DNA of 64,000 nucleotides from Adiantum capillus-veneris (lineage: Eukaryota > Streptophyta > Polypodiopsida > Polypodiales > Pteridaceae), in assembly GCA_014529385.2 (NCBI GenBank), contig CM043959.1:62447753-62511752 (forward strand), given 5' to 3'. The notes beneath the pieces are model-generated. The model was not told the origin of the DNA, ran no database searches, and saw only the letters and a program-made list of their open reading frames with translations. Below, piece after piece: positions 45,401 through 56,269 of this stretch. How positions within the stretch are numbered: the stretch's first letter is position 1; the number at the start of each line of letters is the position of its first letter. The translations under genes and the position numbers were made by a program.

Positions 45401-46399
45401 GCACGAAAGAGAGATTATAATTCAAAAAATATATATTTAGCCATATGTGTCCTAAAAAATAAACAATTAATTAGAGAAAATAGTGTCATGTTCCAATTAA
45501 AAAAAGAGAAATGACTAAACATTCAAAGAGAATAAAGTGCAATGAGCGCTACTTTTAAAAAAAAAATAAAGTGCAATCAGTACTTATACTAAATGGCTTA
45601 AATTTTAATTCCAAAGGTACAAAAGGATTTAAAAATGCATATAAAAAATATCTGAAAGTCTTATAAATAAACATATGCTAATTATTTAACTACATATTAG
45701 TATAAAATATTTGATAGGAAAACTTAATCAAAAGTAAAGAATCATTGAAAAAATCAGAAGGCTATGTATGAAAATATGTCTATCTAAGGGTAGAAGGGGG
45801 TGGTTTGTATCCCCCCCCCCCCCCTCCCCCCTTGCTACCTCCGATACGTTTGTATCCATTTGAAATGACGTTACGTGGTAATAGACGTGGCAATAGGTGC
45901 AGTAACATCCGCAGTATTCATTGGCACCTAAAAAAGAAACAATGGTAGAGTATGCCACGCATTTGAGGCATACTCTGCTCTCTTCTTCTCCACCATCGCA
46001 CCTACACCTTGCGCAAACCCCCCTACTCTACCTCTCACACCTACTATCACTCTGTCCCTTGTCCATCTCACCCCTCCTTCTCCCTCACACAAACACACAC
46101 ACACTCATGTGTGCACACCCACTTACATGCATAAAGATAGAAACAATAGGATATTAAGAAGTGCACATACCTCATTCATTTGACCGATTGATGCAATAGG
46201 GATTATCGTTAATTATTTTTTGATGTAGGTTGCTTAGTAAGGTAGATAAATCTTCTCGCGCATCATTGTAAACTTGTTTTCTTTGTTTACAAATGGACCC
46301 TCGAGTAGCTTTGTTTGCAAATGGATGTAAGAGTAGATTTGTTTGCAAATGGATTGTGAGATAAATAGAAAAACAAAGGTGAAGGTAAATAAAATAGGA
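45401..46399. other. 5' side of the second CACTA, no gene recognised
   Basis: AT-rich sequence with a C-rich run at 45810-45832 and a C/A-rich stretch at about 45980-46110. A diffuse repeat of TTTGTTTGCAAATGGA occurs near 46280-46355. No CACTA terminus could be placed with confidence. Confidence 0.4.
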
Positions 46400-46786
46400 A
46401 AAATTTTGAGAAATGAAAGAGGGGGAGTAGAGAAAAAAATAGAGTTTTAAAAATGAAAGAGATAGAGTAGGAGAGAGACAGAAAGAGAGGGAGGGAGGGA
46501 GATAGAGAAAGAGAGAGGGAGAGAAAAACAAGGTTGAGATAGAGAAAGAGAGGGACGTAGAGAAAAACAAGGTTGAGATAGAGAAAGAGAGGGAGGTAGA
46601 GATAGAATGAGAGGGATAGAGAGAATAGATAAAGAGAGGGAGAGGGAGAGGGAGAGAGAGAAAATAGAAATAGAAAGAGAATGACAGAGAGATGGAGAGA
46701 GAATAGAGATAGAATAGAGAAAGAGAAAGAGAAAGAGAGAGAGAATAGAGAAAGAAGAGAAAGAGAGGGAGAGAGAGAATAGAGAA

Positions 46787-46860
<74 letters not shown>

Positions 46861-46953
46861 TAGAATGAGTGAGTGAGAGAGAGAGAGACAGAGAGAGAGA
46901 GAGTAGGAAAAGAGAGGGAAAGGGAGAAACAGAATAGAGAAAGAGAGGGGCAC

Positions 46954-46990
<37 letters not shown>

Positions 46991-47163
46991 GGGAGAGGGA
47001 GATAGATGGAAAGAGAGGGGGAGAGAGATAGAGAATGAGAGGGAGGGGGAGAGGGGGAGAGTGGGAGAGAGAGAGAGAGAGAGAGAGGGAAAGAGAGGGA
47101 GAGAGAGATAGAGAAAGAGAGGGAGGTAGAGATAGAGAATGAGATGGGGAGAGAGAGAGAGAG

Positions 47164-47220
<57 letters not shown>

Positions 47221-47329
47221 AAGATAGGGAGAGAGAGATACAGAAAGAGAAAGATAGATAGAGAGAGAGAGAGAAAGAGAGGGAGAGAGATAGAAGAGAG
47301 AGAGAGGGGGGGGGGGGGGGGGGGGGGGG

Positions 47330-47361
<32 letters not shown>

Positions 47362-47404
47362 ATAGGGAAAGAAAGGGAGAGAGACAATAGAGAAAGAGAG
47401 ATAG

Positions 47405-47450
<46 letters not shown>

Positions 47451-47556
47451 GAAAGAGAGAATAGAAAAAGAGAGGGAGAGGGAAAGATAGATAGAGAGAG
47501 AGAGAGTGATAGAGAAAGAGAAGGAGAGGGAGGTAGAGATAGATAATGAGAGGGAA

Positions 47557-47589
<33 letters not shown>

Positions 47590-47704
47590 ATAGAGAAAGA
47601 GAGGAAGAGAGAGATAGAGAAAGAGAAATATAGAGAGAGGGAGAGAGAAAGAGACAAATAGAGAAAGAGAGGGGTAGAGAGATAGAACAAGAGAGAGAAA
47701 GAAT

Positions 47705-47749
<45 letters not shown>

Positions 47750-47930
47750 CAGAGAGAGGGAAGGAAAGAAATGGAGAGATAGAATGAGAGGGGAAGATAG
47801 AATGAGATAGAGGAAGAGAGGGAAAGAGAGTAGAGATAGAGAAAGAGAGGGAGAGAGAGATAGAAGGAGAGAGACATAGAGAGGAAAAGAGAGAGAGAGA
47901 TATAGATAGAGATAGCCGTTTGCACATGTG
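46400..47930. repeat. 1.5-kb GA-rich purine tract
   Basis: Almost pure purine on the plus strand: (GA)n runs mixed with GGGA, GAAA and AT interruptions, G-runs at about 47305-47330 and 47440-47451, and a (GT)n run at about 47557-47572. The very long Ser/Leu-rich open frames on the minus strand (568 and 516 codons) are produced by the repeat and are not genes. Confidence 0.95.
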
Positions 47931-47991
47931 AGCTTGCAAGTAAGTAAAGAGAAATGATTGTAAGCGAAGCCACCGTTTCATGGGGTGTGTC

Positions 47992-48321
47992 ATGCAAGAG
48001 TGCAGAGACTTCTATAGAGTGCTTTGAATAAGATCTTTTTTATGTCCCCAAGATGGAGTTCAGTAATAATGACTTTCTACGCTCTTATCTCTACCTTCTT
48101 TATCTTTTTCCCACTCTTTTTGTCTATCTCTCTCTTTCTTTCTACGGATGCGGCATTAGGTTGGAAAGCTTTCAACGACATAATACTGCAGAATGGAGAA
48201 AGGCATGTAATGTGCACAATAATCCTTTAAACAAGCAGCTCCTATGAAGAGATGTTGTGCAAGAAGCACCATAAAGAAGCTCTTCTTCAAAGCACTCTAC
48301 AGAGGCAGAAGCACTCTTGCG
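47992..48321. mobile_element. 330-bp foldback (MITE-like) element
   Basis: The first ~50 bases (GCAAGAGTGC ... TAGAGTGCTTTGAA.AAGA.CTT) are the imperfect inverted complement of the last ~50 (48272-48321). The loop of about 230 bp has a chance open frame. No target duplication could be defined, so boundaries are approximate. Confidence 0.65.
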
Positions 48322-48764
48322 CTGCGCACAACAAAAAACAATGGCTACCTTTACATAATTGTATATACTTAAATTATACTTAATTGTAGAGAGTATATAA
48401 TTGTATATACTTAAATTATAGGGGGGTGTTTACGTATATATGTGTTTATGCATGGATGTAGGTACTAAGTACGGGAGCATAGCACCGAAGGTTAGACGCT
48501 TCCTCTTGGGTATAGTCCTTTGTTAATCGTTGCGTTGCGGTCATTGATCAACTCATGCATGGATTACCGCAACGTATCTTAGGTTTTACCACGGCTGAGA
48601 CTGTGATGATATCTAAAGAGGTGCCACTTGACCTTTGGCACTACTAGCCCCTGCTTAGGTCTACTAGTATGTATATGTATCTATGTGCGTGTGTGCATAT
48701 ATACTTGTGTACATATATATAGATGAGTGAATAGAGGGGGAAATTAAGCTAAATCTCATATTTC
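48322..48764. other. AT-rich spacer with short direct repeats
   Basis: TAATTGTATATACTTAAATTATA is present twice (about 48356 and 48398). No gene is recognised. Confidence 0.5.
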
Positions 48765-48940
48765 TCTCTATAATGTAGATATGTGATGAGAGACTACCTG
48801 GTGCGGAGCATTCATGTGGTTCTTCTTTTGGTTGGTTCACATCCAGGTGGGCTCCTACTCGGGGTGGACATTGCCTCCAATGAACCCGAATCTTGAGGCA
48901 GTCAGACGAAGCAAAGAAATTAAGATTATTTGTGGTTAGC
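48765..48940 (+). repeat. dispersed unit, copy B, left part
   Basis: Matches about 8205-8375 of copy A (GTTCACATCCAGGTGGGCTC, CCAATGAACCCGAATCTTGAGGC). It is cut at 48940 by the hAT element and resumes at 56270. Confidence 0.7.
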
Positions 48941-49419
48941 TAAGTTGCATTTATATGCCCGTATATTATAAATTGTACGTATATTACGGATTTATACGTT
49001 GTATATCCGAGTAAAAAGGATTTCGATCAAAGTATATTTCAATCGAAGTATATTTCGATGGAAATATACTTCGATTGAAATATATTTATACTTATAAAAA
49101 AAGAGGCATCGAGCAGTTTGAACGAAGTGCTGCGATAGTGATTGCTAGAGAGATAGAGAGAGAGTTTCTAGATCTTTAGAGAGAGCAGTAGACAGCGAGT
49201 ACAACACATCCAGAGTGATCCAAAGAGCAGGTAAATTTTCTTTCAGTGTTTTTTTTTTTCTGCAGTTAATTTGTTAACACTATTGTTGTGGAGCTTTGCT
49301 CGCACCTCAGTGTTAGTTTGTATTTTGTTTTTTGCTAGCGCTGTTGCTGTGGAGCTTTGCTCACACCTCAGTGTTAGTTTGCAGGTGTAGACACCCGTGC
49401 TTGGCTGTGTTGATCCTCG

Positions 49420-50335
49420 TGACACATTGCAAGGGGGGTTAGACTTTAGACGCTTCGTCCTTGACTGTTTCTAACCTCCGTGTCGCACTTTAGGGAGTAG
49501 CTTAGGTTGTACAATTAGACTTTCCGTCCCTGGTTGTTGCTGACCACCGAGTCGCACTACAGGGAGGAGTTAGCTATCATGCATCTTTTCTTCCTAGTTA
49601 TTGCTGACCATTGCGTCGCACTATTGGAAGATTGGATTTAAAAAAGTAGATTCCTCGTCTTTGGTTGTTGTTGACCACCGTGTTGCTTTGCAGGGAGAGG
49701 TTTAGGGTTTTCAAATCCATCGTCCTTGGTTGTTGCTGACCATCGTATCGCACTCCAAGGAAATTGGATTCAATAGATTTATCGTCTCTGGTTGCTACTG
49801 ACCATCGTGTCGCACTGCAGGGAGAGGTTTAGGATTTTTATATCCATCGTTCTTGGTTGTTGCTGACCATCGCGCCGTACTACAAGGAGATTCGATTCAA
49901 TAACTTCCTTGTCTCTGGTTGTTGCTGACCACCACCCTGTCGCACTGTAAGGAGAGGTTTCGAGTTCTTAAATCCATCGTCCTTGGTTGTTGCTGACCAT
50001 CGTGTCGCACTCCAAGGAGATTGGATTTAATAGATTCCTCGTCTCTGGTTGCTGTTAACCATCATGTTGCACTAAAGGGAGAGGTTTAGGATGTTTAAAT
50101 CCATCGTTCTTGGTTGTTGCTGACCATCGCGTTGCACTACAAGGAGATTGGATTCAATAATTTCCTTGTCTCTGGTTGTTGTTGACCATCGTGTCGCACT
50201 GCAGGGAGAGGTTTCGAGTTTTTAAATCCATCGTTCTTGGTTGTTGTTGACCATCACGTCGCACTGCAAGGAGATTGGATTTAATGAATTCTTCGTCTTT
50301 GGTTGTTGTTGACCATGTGTCGCACTGCAAGGAGA
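49420..50335. repeat. about 63-bp tandem array in the left arm of the hAT element
   Basis: About 14 units with the core TGGTTGTTGCTGACCATCG followed by TGTCGCACTGCAGGGAG. Units alternate in two types, ending GAGGTTTAGG..TTTAAATCC or GATTGGATTCAATA, so the higher-order period is about 126 bp. Two earlier degenerate units with GTGGAGCTTTGCTC.CACCTCAGTG lie at about 49285-49380. Confidence 0.85.
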
Positions 50336-50410
50336 AGATATATATTATACATTCTTCAATCCTGAATGCTTTAACCATCGCGTCTTTCATTACTGTTGTT
50401 ATTATGATGC

Positions 50411-50502
50411 ATGAAATGTTTTTGTTTAGATTTATTAACAATCATATATATCATACATGAAATGTTTTTGTTTAGATTTATTAACAATCATATATGTCAT
50501 AA
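50411..50502. repeat. 46-bp tandem duplication
   Basis: CATGAAATGTTTTTGTTTAG and the following 26 bases are repeated in direct succession (about 50411-50456 and 50457-50502), just upstream of the kinase-like gene. No other feature is seen in 50336-50639. Confidence 0.8.
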
Positions 50503-50639
50503 TGGAGTGATGCATAACACAGTAAAGCAATTATTAGGCCAGATCACTAGAAGTTTTGAAAGTATGGTTCACCTAGAAAATCAAAACCAAACCTGGAATC
50601 AAAGAGAAAATTCAGCTTGTAGCACAGCTACATTAAGAA

Positions 50640-51668
50640 TTGAAGAGCAAAGATAAGATCAAAGGCTCTTCAAAACGTCCTAAGACAGAAGAGGATGTAC
50701 CTCCTTCATCAGGTGCTCAGTCGTCCGCTGTAAACCTGGATGATACGATGTGTCCTCCTGTCTTACACTTACTTGGGGATCATTCCATCTTTCACTTGCA
50801 AGCACCCCAATTAGGTGAAGGACGTTTTGCAAATGTGAAACAAGTATCAGTGGCTCATCCTCTCTTCAAAGATCCCGTCTATGCGGCGAAGATATACAAA
50901 GATCAAATAGGAAGCAAGCCGACATTGCAGATCGTGCTAGAGGAGGCAACTGCTACAACTATTCAGCATTGTGGCATGATATTGCCCCATGCTCTTTTTT
51001 GGTATAGCAAAAGACCTATGTTGATCTTCAAGCTTTGGAATGGAGGTCATCTTGAGCAGTAGATTCAGGAATGTCATCATGATGGAAGCAAGCCTGCAAT
51101 CAAAGAGTTCCAACACACATGTGGAACTGTATAGTGGTTTACATACAACATTTTGCCAATATGCAATGCTCTTCTACAGACGATTAAATTCGTGCATAGT
51201 CACGAATTTATTCACAATGATCTACACACTAGAAATATTCTACTCCATTTTGGTGAGCGAGGAGTGTATGCTCGCATTGCGGACTAGGGACAAAGTACAC
51301 CATCAAACACTTTGGCAACATTTCCCAAGATGCCAAATCTCACCCCTCAATGTAGAGCTCAATTTGAGCGAGATTATCCATGGACTGCCCCTGAAAATAT
51401 CAGCAACAACCCTCCTCCATTCACCAAGGTATCTGATATATATAGTCTCTCCTATATTCTTAGGCGTTTTCTTGCATGTATTCCAGAGCACGTTGAAATT
51501 CTCAAGCGCCAATTTTTGCGCAATGTAAACAAACATCTTGCTAGTGGAAAATCTCCCAAACCATTAGATAGACCTAGGATATGGGATTTAAGCCTTTGTT
51601 TGAATGGAAGCCATAATGTTGGCTATCATATTGTAACCAAATCTGGCTTGAGACCTATTGATGATTAA
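50640..51668 (+). pseudogene. protein-kinase-like gene (cargo of the hAT element), three TAG stops
   Basis: One reading frame of 343 codons from ATG 50640 to 51668, interrupted by TAG at 51060, 51132 and 51285. The order of motifs is that of a protein kinase: glycine loop LGEGRFANV (residues 58-66), the ATP-site Lys in YAAKIYK (about 84), an acidic helix (LEEATAT), the hinge (MLIFKLWNGG), the catalytic loop HNDLHTRNILL at about residue 192 (Asp and Asn kept, the usual Arg replaced by Asn), AD-stop-G where the metal-binding DFG-type motif should be, and PWTAPEN at about residue 336 of the DNA frame's second open part (51378-51398). It runs opposite to the transposase. It could be a captured host kinase gene. 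No catalytic product is possible from this copy as read. Confidence 0.7.
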
Positions 51669-51860
51669 ACCAGTAATCAACTTTTTTGGCATTAATGGTG
51701 TCACGTGTGTAATGTGTGGTGTCACGTGCGCAATGTTTTAAAGTTCTTCAAGTTGAAGTTTTAAAGTATTTCAAGGTAGATCGCTCAATTCTTTAAACCA
51801 TCTCTCTTTTTCAAGTGCTAAAACTTGTCTCACTAAAGTCTATTATTTTGCATTTCAGTT
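51669..51860. other. gap between kinase-like gene and 258-aa ORF
   Basis: About 190 bases with no gene. A direct repeat (GGTGTCACGTG at about 51699 and 51719) and TATTTTGCATTTCAG just before ATG 51861, which resembles a splice acceptor; the two ORFs might be exons of one transcript (inference). Confidence 0.4.
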
Positions 51861-52637
51861 ATGGAAGATATTGCTCCCGACCAGAACACACAGCATCCTA
51901 ATGATACTTTGCTTAATCATGCATTGGCTCAACAAATTTACAAAGAGGAAGAGATTCGGGTGGCTCAAGGAGATCTCGGTGCTTTGGATGTAACCCAACA
52001 AGACGAATCAAAACTTCAAGGGGAGCCACTGAATTACAGGCAATGCAGACAATTATTCCCGAATCACTTCGTACGCAACACATTATTTCGAGTTAGTGGA
52101 ACTGCTAAGTCTTCTGCTCCCTTGAAGGTTTCAGATCTGCAACACGCTGTCCTCACACGAAATATCCTTGCAAGATTTATCCAAGTGTACAGATTGCCAC
52201 CAAATAATAATCAAGTGGCAATTTACTTTGTGCAACAATGTTTTTGCTACTATGTATTGCGGCTCAAAGTTTATTGGAACGATCATCCCACTACAGGAGG
52301 TATTGGGAAAGGGAGCCCAGCCGAGAAGATTCATGCACGGGAAGCTAATCAAGAAGACCCTCCTTGCAAGAGAGGTTACACATATTTGCCCGAAGAAATT
52401 GCAGTTATCGAGCAACTTGCAACCCAAGGCGTGGATTTGGCAGGTCAAGGAGAGACCCTAGCTAGGTTGCGCGCTCGTATAGTTGAGCTAGAAAGAAAGT
52501 TGGCATGGTACGAGGCAAGGTATGGGCCTGTGCTGCCCGAAGAAGAGATGGGCAATGCCGGCGCAAGTGATTCAATTGGCACTTCAGAATTTCGTGTATC
52601 TGATCTCTTTGGAGAACAAGCCCATGATTTAAATTAA
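51861..52637 (+). CDS. 258-aa unknown protein (cargo of the hAT element), open
   Basis: Uninterrupted frame, M-EDIAPDQNT... to TAA at 52635. I do not recognise the family. It has an acidic/Gln-rich N-terminus (residues 1-60), a central globular part with two segments of hydrophobic alternation (FPNHFVRNTLFRV; VAIYFVQQCFCYYVLRLKVYW, about 118-139), a YTYLPEEIAVIEQL segment (174-186), and a short predicted coiled coil (ETLARLRARIVELERKL, about 198-214), then an acidic tail. It is the only clearly gene-like frame in the element without a stop, and it follows the kinase-like gene on the same strand. Transposase lies convergent, 255 bp away. Confidence 0.6.
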   Translation: MEDIAPDQNTQHPNDTLLNHALAQQIYKEEEIRVAQGDLGALDVTQQDESKLQGEPLNYRQCRQLFPNHFVRNTLFRVSGTAKSSAPLKVSDLQHAVLTRNILARFIQVYRLPPNNNQVAIYFVQQCFCYYVLRLKVYWNDHPTTGGIGKGSPAEKIHAREANQEDPPCKRGYTYLPEEIAVIEQLATQGVDLAGQGETLARLRARIVELERKLAWYEARYGPVLPEEEMGNAGASDSIGTSEFRVSDLFGEQAHDLN

Positions 52638-52891
52638 ATCTCCCAAACAATGCAAAGCTCTTTTTGTATCTTAAATCTCAAGATTAGTAATTAAAACCTG
52701 TTTTTGATATATAAATCTCTGTTTGTTGGAACAAATAGACGTGACAGATGTTGTTGCAATTGTGAAAGTTATGTTCTCTCTACTACCCTCTTTTTAACAA
52801 TGAGAGAGAGAGAGAGAGAAGGTATGGATTGTAAAGCTAATCTCCACATAATTTTCACATTGCAAAATTAATTGAGAATATAGTACAAACT

Positions 52892-55021
52892 TTACAACTC
52901 ATCCGTCCCGTCAATCACAGGCACCATGTCATCAATTTCTTCGACATCTAAACATTCTGGATCAATATCTTCCAAGTTCGATCCATTCCATTTTATCATC
53001 AGAGTTGAGATCATTTGCAACTGCTTGGTGTGTTTGGAAGTGCCCAAAGATTTCTTTTGTGGCACGTGTGGCTAACTTCGCAGGCTTATGCATAAGTCGC
53101 ATGTTACAAAAGACATACACCAAGTCCGCAGCTCGTTTAGGACTTAATCAATTTTGTTTTTTAGTATGTACGAAAGCGAATGAAGACCAGTTTCTTTCAC
53201 AGCTACCACTTGAGGTGGCAGCAGACAATACTCTCACAGCCACATGTTGAAGTTCCACTTTTTCTCCACCGTACTCTTTTCACCAAACTGGTGCGCTCAT
53301 CGTCTTGATAGCATCTATATGCCAAGGATCCCCAAACGTTCCCTTTCTACTAGTGTATGTCGTCTTCTGTGTGTATGCCACCTGTCCATCCACATTGCCT
53401 AATACTTGAGCACACACTTTTTTGAAATCACTGATCACTTCATTGTTTGAAGATTGCTCATGCATCTGGAACTTGGGATCCAAGACAAAACCTGCTCCAT
53501 GTAAAGGAGTATGCAATTGCTCCCATCGTCTTTTGACAAATGTCATCATCATGGATTTCTCTTTTCCTGCATAAGATGTACTATCTTTCAACTTGCGCAT
53601 GGCTTCATGCATGTACCAGTAAACCTGTCCAAAGATAGAGGCTTCTTTGTCCACTAATCATATCAGATGAGTGAAATTCTGTGACAGTAACTATTTTTTC
53701 TACATTTCTCCAAAAAACAGGAGACTTTACAAGCTGATAGCATTTGGAAGTGGTAGGTTCATACTTGGGATATTTATCAAGCCAAATGTCCCATCTTCTA
53801 TCTTCCACAGTTTCAACAAGGGCTGCTTTTACCTGCTGCTGTGTGGAGAGAACGTAATATGCTGTCTCAAAGCGGGTCACACAAAAAATTTGTAAAGTTT
53901 TTGTTGGTGACTTTGTTCTAAACAAAGTGTAAGAAAATGAATGCTCTCTTATAAACTTCACCAAGTGGTTTGCATCTAGAAGAGTTTGCTTAATAGAAGG
54001 AAATTTTCCAAAGTCCTTTAAGAGAAAATTCAAAGTGTGAGCAGCACATGGAACCCATGTAATCTCTACATACTTTGCTTCAATTGCTTTTCCAACTGCT
54101 TTGTAGTTAGATGCATTATCTGTGACAATAACGGTCACATATTTAGGTCCCCCTGCTCTTCTAATCAAACGCTCATAAAGACCAGCAAGATATCCACTAG
54201 TTTTTTCTTTCAGGGATGTATCGATCGCTTCAAGAAAGATGGCACCTCTTTGACAAATCAACATCACATTAATCAATGGTTTCTTCTGGCAATTTGTCCA
54301 ACCATCTAGAGCAATCTTGCATCCATACGCCGACACAAAATTAAGAGTTGTGCGGTTTAAATATTCTCTGATGTGGTTTTTTACTTTATCTAAATATTCT
54401 GTACGCATCTTACTATAATCAGGAACCACAAAACCCTTCTTCGCTGTGCTCATTAAAGCATCTTTGAAGATAGGATTTCGAATGACATTAAAAGGAATTC
54501 CATATGCAACAAATGCTTGAGTCCACTTAAGATGGAGTTCAAGCAGCCATTGTTTCCCAAATGCTTGTTGCAAAGTAGGATCACTTGGTGCAAATTCTCC
54601 TCCAGTCTATGCTTCACTTCGGCTTATGTTAGCAGTTGAGCTTCCGATAGGATTAGAGCTACAATTCCCAGCAAAGGATGAATGGCACCCTCCTTGACTT
54701 GTTCCTTGACCTGTAGTAGGGGTCGAGTGAGGGTTTTGATCATCTCGAGTGTCATCTCCATGTCCCTAGCCATAGATGAAGCCATCATTTTGGGACCTCC
54801 CTTTTGCTTGCCCTCAAGAATTCTCTTTGCCTTGAGCGCCCACTCGGGAAATTTCTGCAAGCTAACAGGTTTCCACGGATTTTGAAAACATGTTCTTTTA
54901 TCCTGTGAGCATTTCCACTAAAATTATGGCCACAGGTCTTACACCTCAGCTTTGATGTATTCTTCCCACTGACTAATTCATCTACGTAGTTCCAGTCGTA
55001 TCCTTTCACCATCTTCTTCAA
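52892..55021 (-). pseudogene. hAT transposase: BED finger, DUF659, hAT_C dimerisation (broken)
   Basis: Reading the minus strand: a BED-type zinc finger (CKTCGHNFSGNAHRIKEHV) at about 54900-54960; a linker; DUF659-type core (FNVIRNPIFKDAL, CKIALDGWTN, VTVIVTDNASNYKAVGKAI, WVPCAAHTLNFLLKDFGK, VTRFETAYYVL); then LDPKFQ and a C-terminal hAT dimerisation region (VAVRVLSAATSSGSCERNWSS, DLVYVFCNMRLMHK) at about 53080-53260. Breaks: a shift near 54790-54860, stops near 54600 and 53650, TGA near 53155 and a shift near 52990. The protein would cut and join element ends in the nucleus. The copy is not functional as read. Confidence 0.85.
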
Positions 55022-55285
55022 ATCTACAAACTCAAACAGAACTAGTTACTAAATGCACATCTAAAATCAAACTCTAATACCATTTACATTACTCTAATAC
55101 CATTTATCCTGTGAGAATTTCAACTAAAATTATGGCCACAAGTCTTACACCTCAGCTTTGATGTATTCTTACCACTGACTAATTCATCTACGTAGTTCCA
55201 GTCGTATCCTTTCACTATCTTCTTCAGATCTGCAAACTCAAACAGAACTAGTTACTAAACGCACATCTAAAATCAAACTCTAATA
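54903..55285. repeat. tandem duplication of the BED-finger exon (about 185 bp)
   Basis: 54903-55090 and 55105-55285 are near-identical. Both include the sequence coding for the first half of the BED finger (VKGYDWNYVDELVSGKN, SKLRCKTCGHNFSGN in the minus frame) plus the upstream intron-like flank ending AAACTCTAATACCATTTACA. Confidence 0.85.
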
Positions 55286-55399
55286 CCATTTACATTACTC
55301 TATTCATCAACGTTTTCAACTTATTTAAATTATAAATACCAAAAATAATTTTTTAAGTGTGAGCTTTCACTGTATACATGAATCATGATAAATAAGTCG

Positions 55400-55910
55400 C
55401 TTAATCTATCTCAATAACTTTCAAGTGTAAGTAATCTCTACACAAAGCAAGATATCTTTAGAAGAACTATCTAAATTGCCTCCAAGTGTGAGTGTAACTC
55501 TACACGTGGCAAGCAATCAAAATTCACTACTCTATAACTCTCTTCTAGGTGTGAGAATACCTCTACACAAAGAGAGAGATTATTATTTAATCTACCTAAA
55601 TTGTCTGTAGTGTGAGTATTACTTTACACATGACAGTCAATCATTAGATAAATCTAACGTAAGTTACTTCCAGGTGTGAACATAGTTCAACACACAACAA
55701 GTAACTCTTAATTTTAACTATTTACCTAAAGTTACTTCTATGTGTGAACATAGTTCAACACAAAGCAAATAACCGCTAACTTTAACTGCCTTGAATCACC
55801 TCCAAGTGTGAGTTTCCTCTACACAAGGCAAGTAATCATTAACTATCTTACTTAACTTACCTCTCAGTGTAAGATATACTTCACACAGAGCAGGTAACTC
55901 AAAACTCCAA
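55400..55910. repeat. diverged tandem array in the right arm of the hAT element
   Basis: About eight units of roughly 60-70 bp, each with a core like CTCCAAGTGTGAGTNTAACTCTACACANGGCAAGTAAT. Units are more diverged than those of the left-arm array. Confidence 0.75.
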
Positions 55911-56269
55911 AGCCTATAAAAATAAATATATACAAGCTCTAAATTTTCACTGAAAAAAATATTCATATTTAAACTAACATTTTTAGATTTTTCTTCGTTT
56001 TGTAAGGCTCACCCATAGGTGAGATGAGGGAAGAGAGATCAATGGAATGAGCCAAACGGTCCGTTTCAGCATATATATAAAGAAATTTATTTCGATCGGA
56101 GTAGGATTTCGATCGAACTAATATTTCAATCGAATTACTGAGAAATTATACTATATGGTGTTTTTGCTGATGTGGCACCGTATAATACGACCAAATAAAA
56201 ATGGGTGTCGTATAATACACGTGTTTAAGGCGTATTACACGTACACCGTATAACGTACAATGCAACTTA

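Larger units (their letters stand above)
48941..56269. mobile_element. 7.3-kb hAT-type transposon carrying kinase-like cargo
   Basis: Ends are the perfect inverted repeats TAAGTTGCAT (48941-48950) and ATGCAACTTA (56260-56269). Both ends then carry CGTATA/TACG-rich subterminal sequence and TTTCGATCGAA-type motifs (about 49020-49090 and 56085-56145). The flanks are contiguous in copy A at about 8360-8380, which is the empty site. The expected 8-bp duplication is not exact (TGGTTAGC versus GGTTATTA). Contents: a tandem array, a kinase-like gene and a 258-codon ORF on +, a BED/DUF659/hAT_C transposase on -, and a second tandem array. Confidence 0.75.

Noticed and set aside
46287-47997. Open frames of 568 and 516 codons on the minus strand
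   Set aside because: They are Ser/Leu/Phe repeats produced by the GA-rich tract in two overlapping frames; no gene-like composition.
49420-50335. CRISPR-like regular repeats
   Set aside because: Units are contiguous and diverged with no unique spacers, in a plant-type transposon; a tandem array.
51060-51287. TAG recoding or a different genetic code
   Set aside because: Other genes here carry TAA, TGA and TAG breaks as well as frameshifts; ordinary pseudogene decay is simpler.
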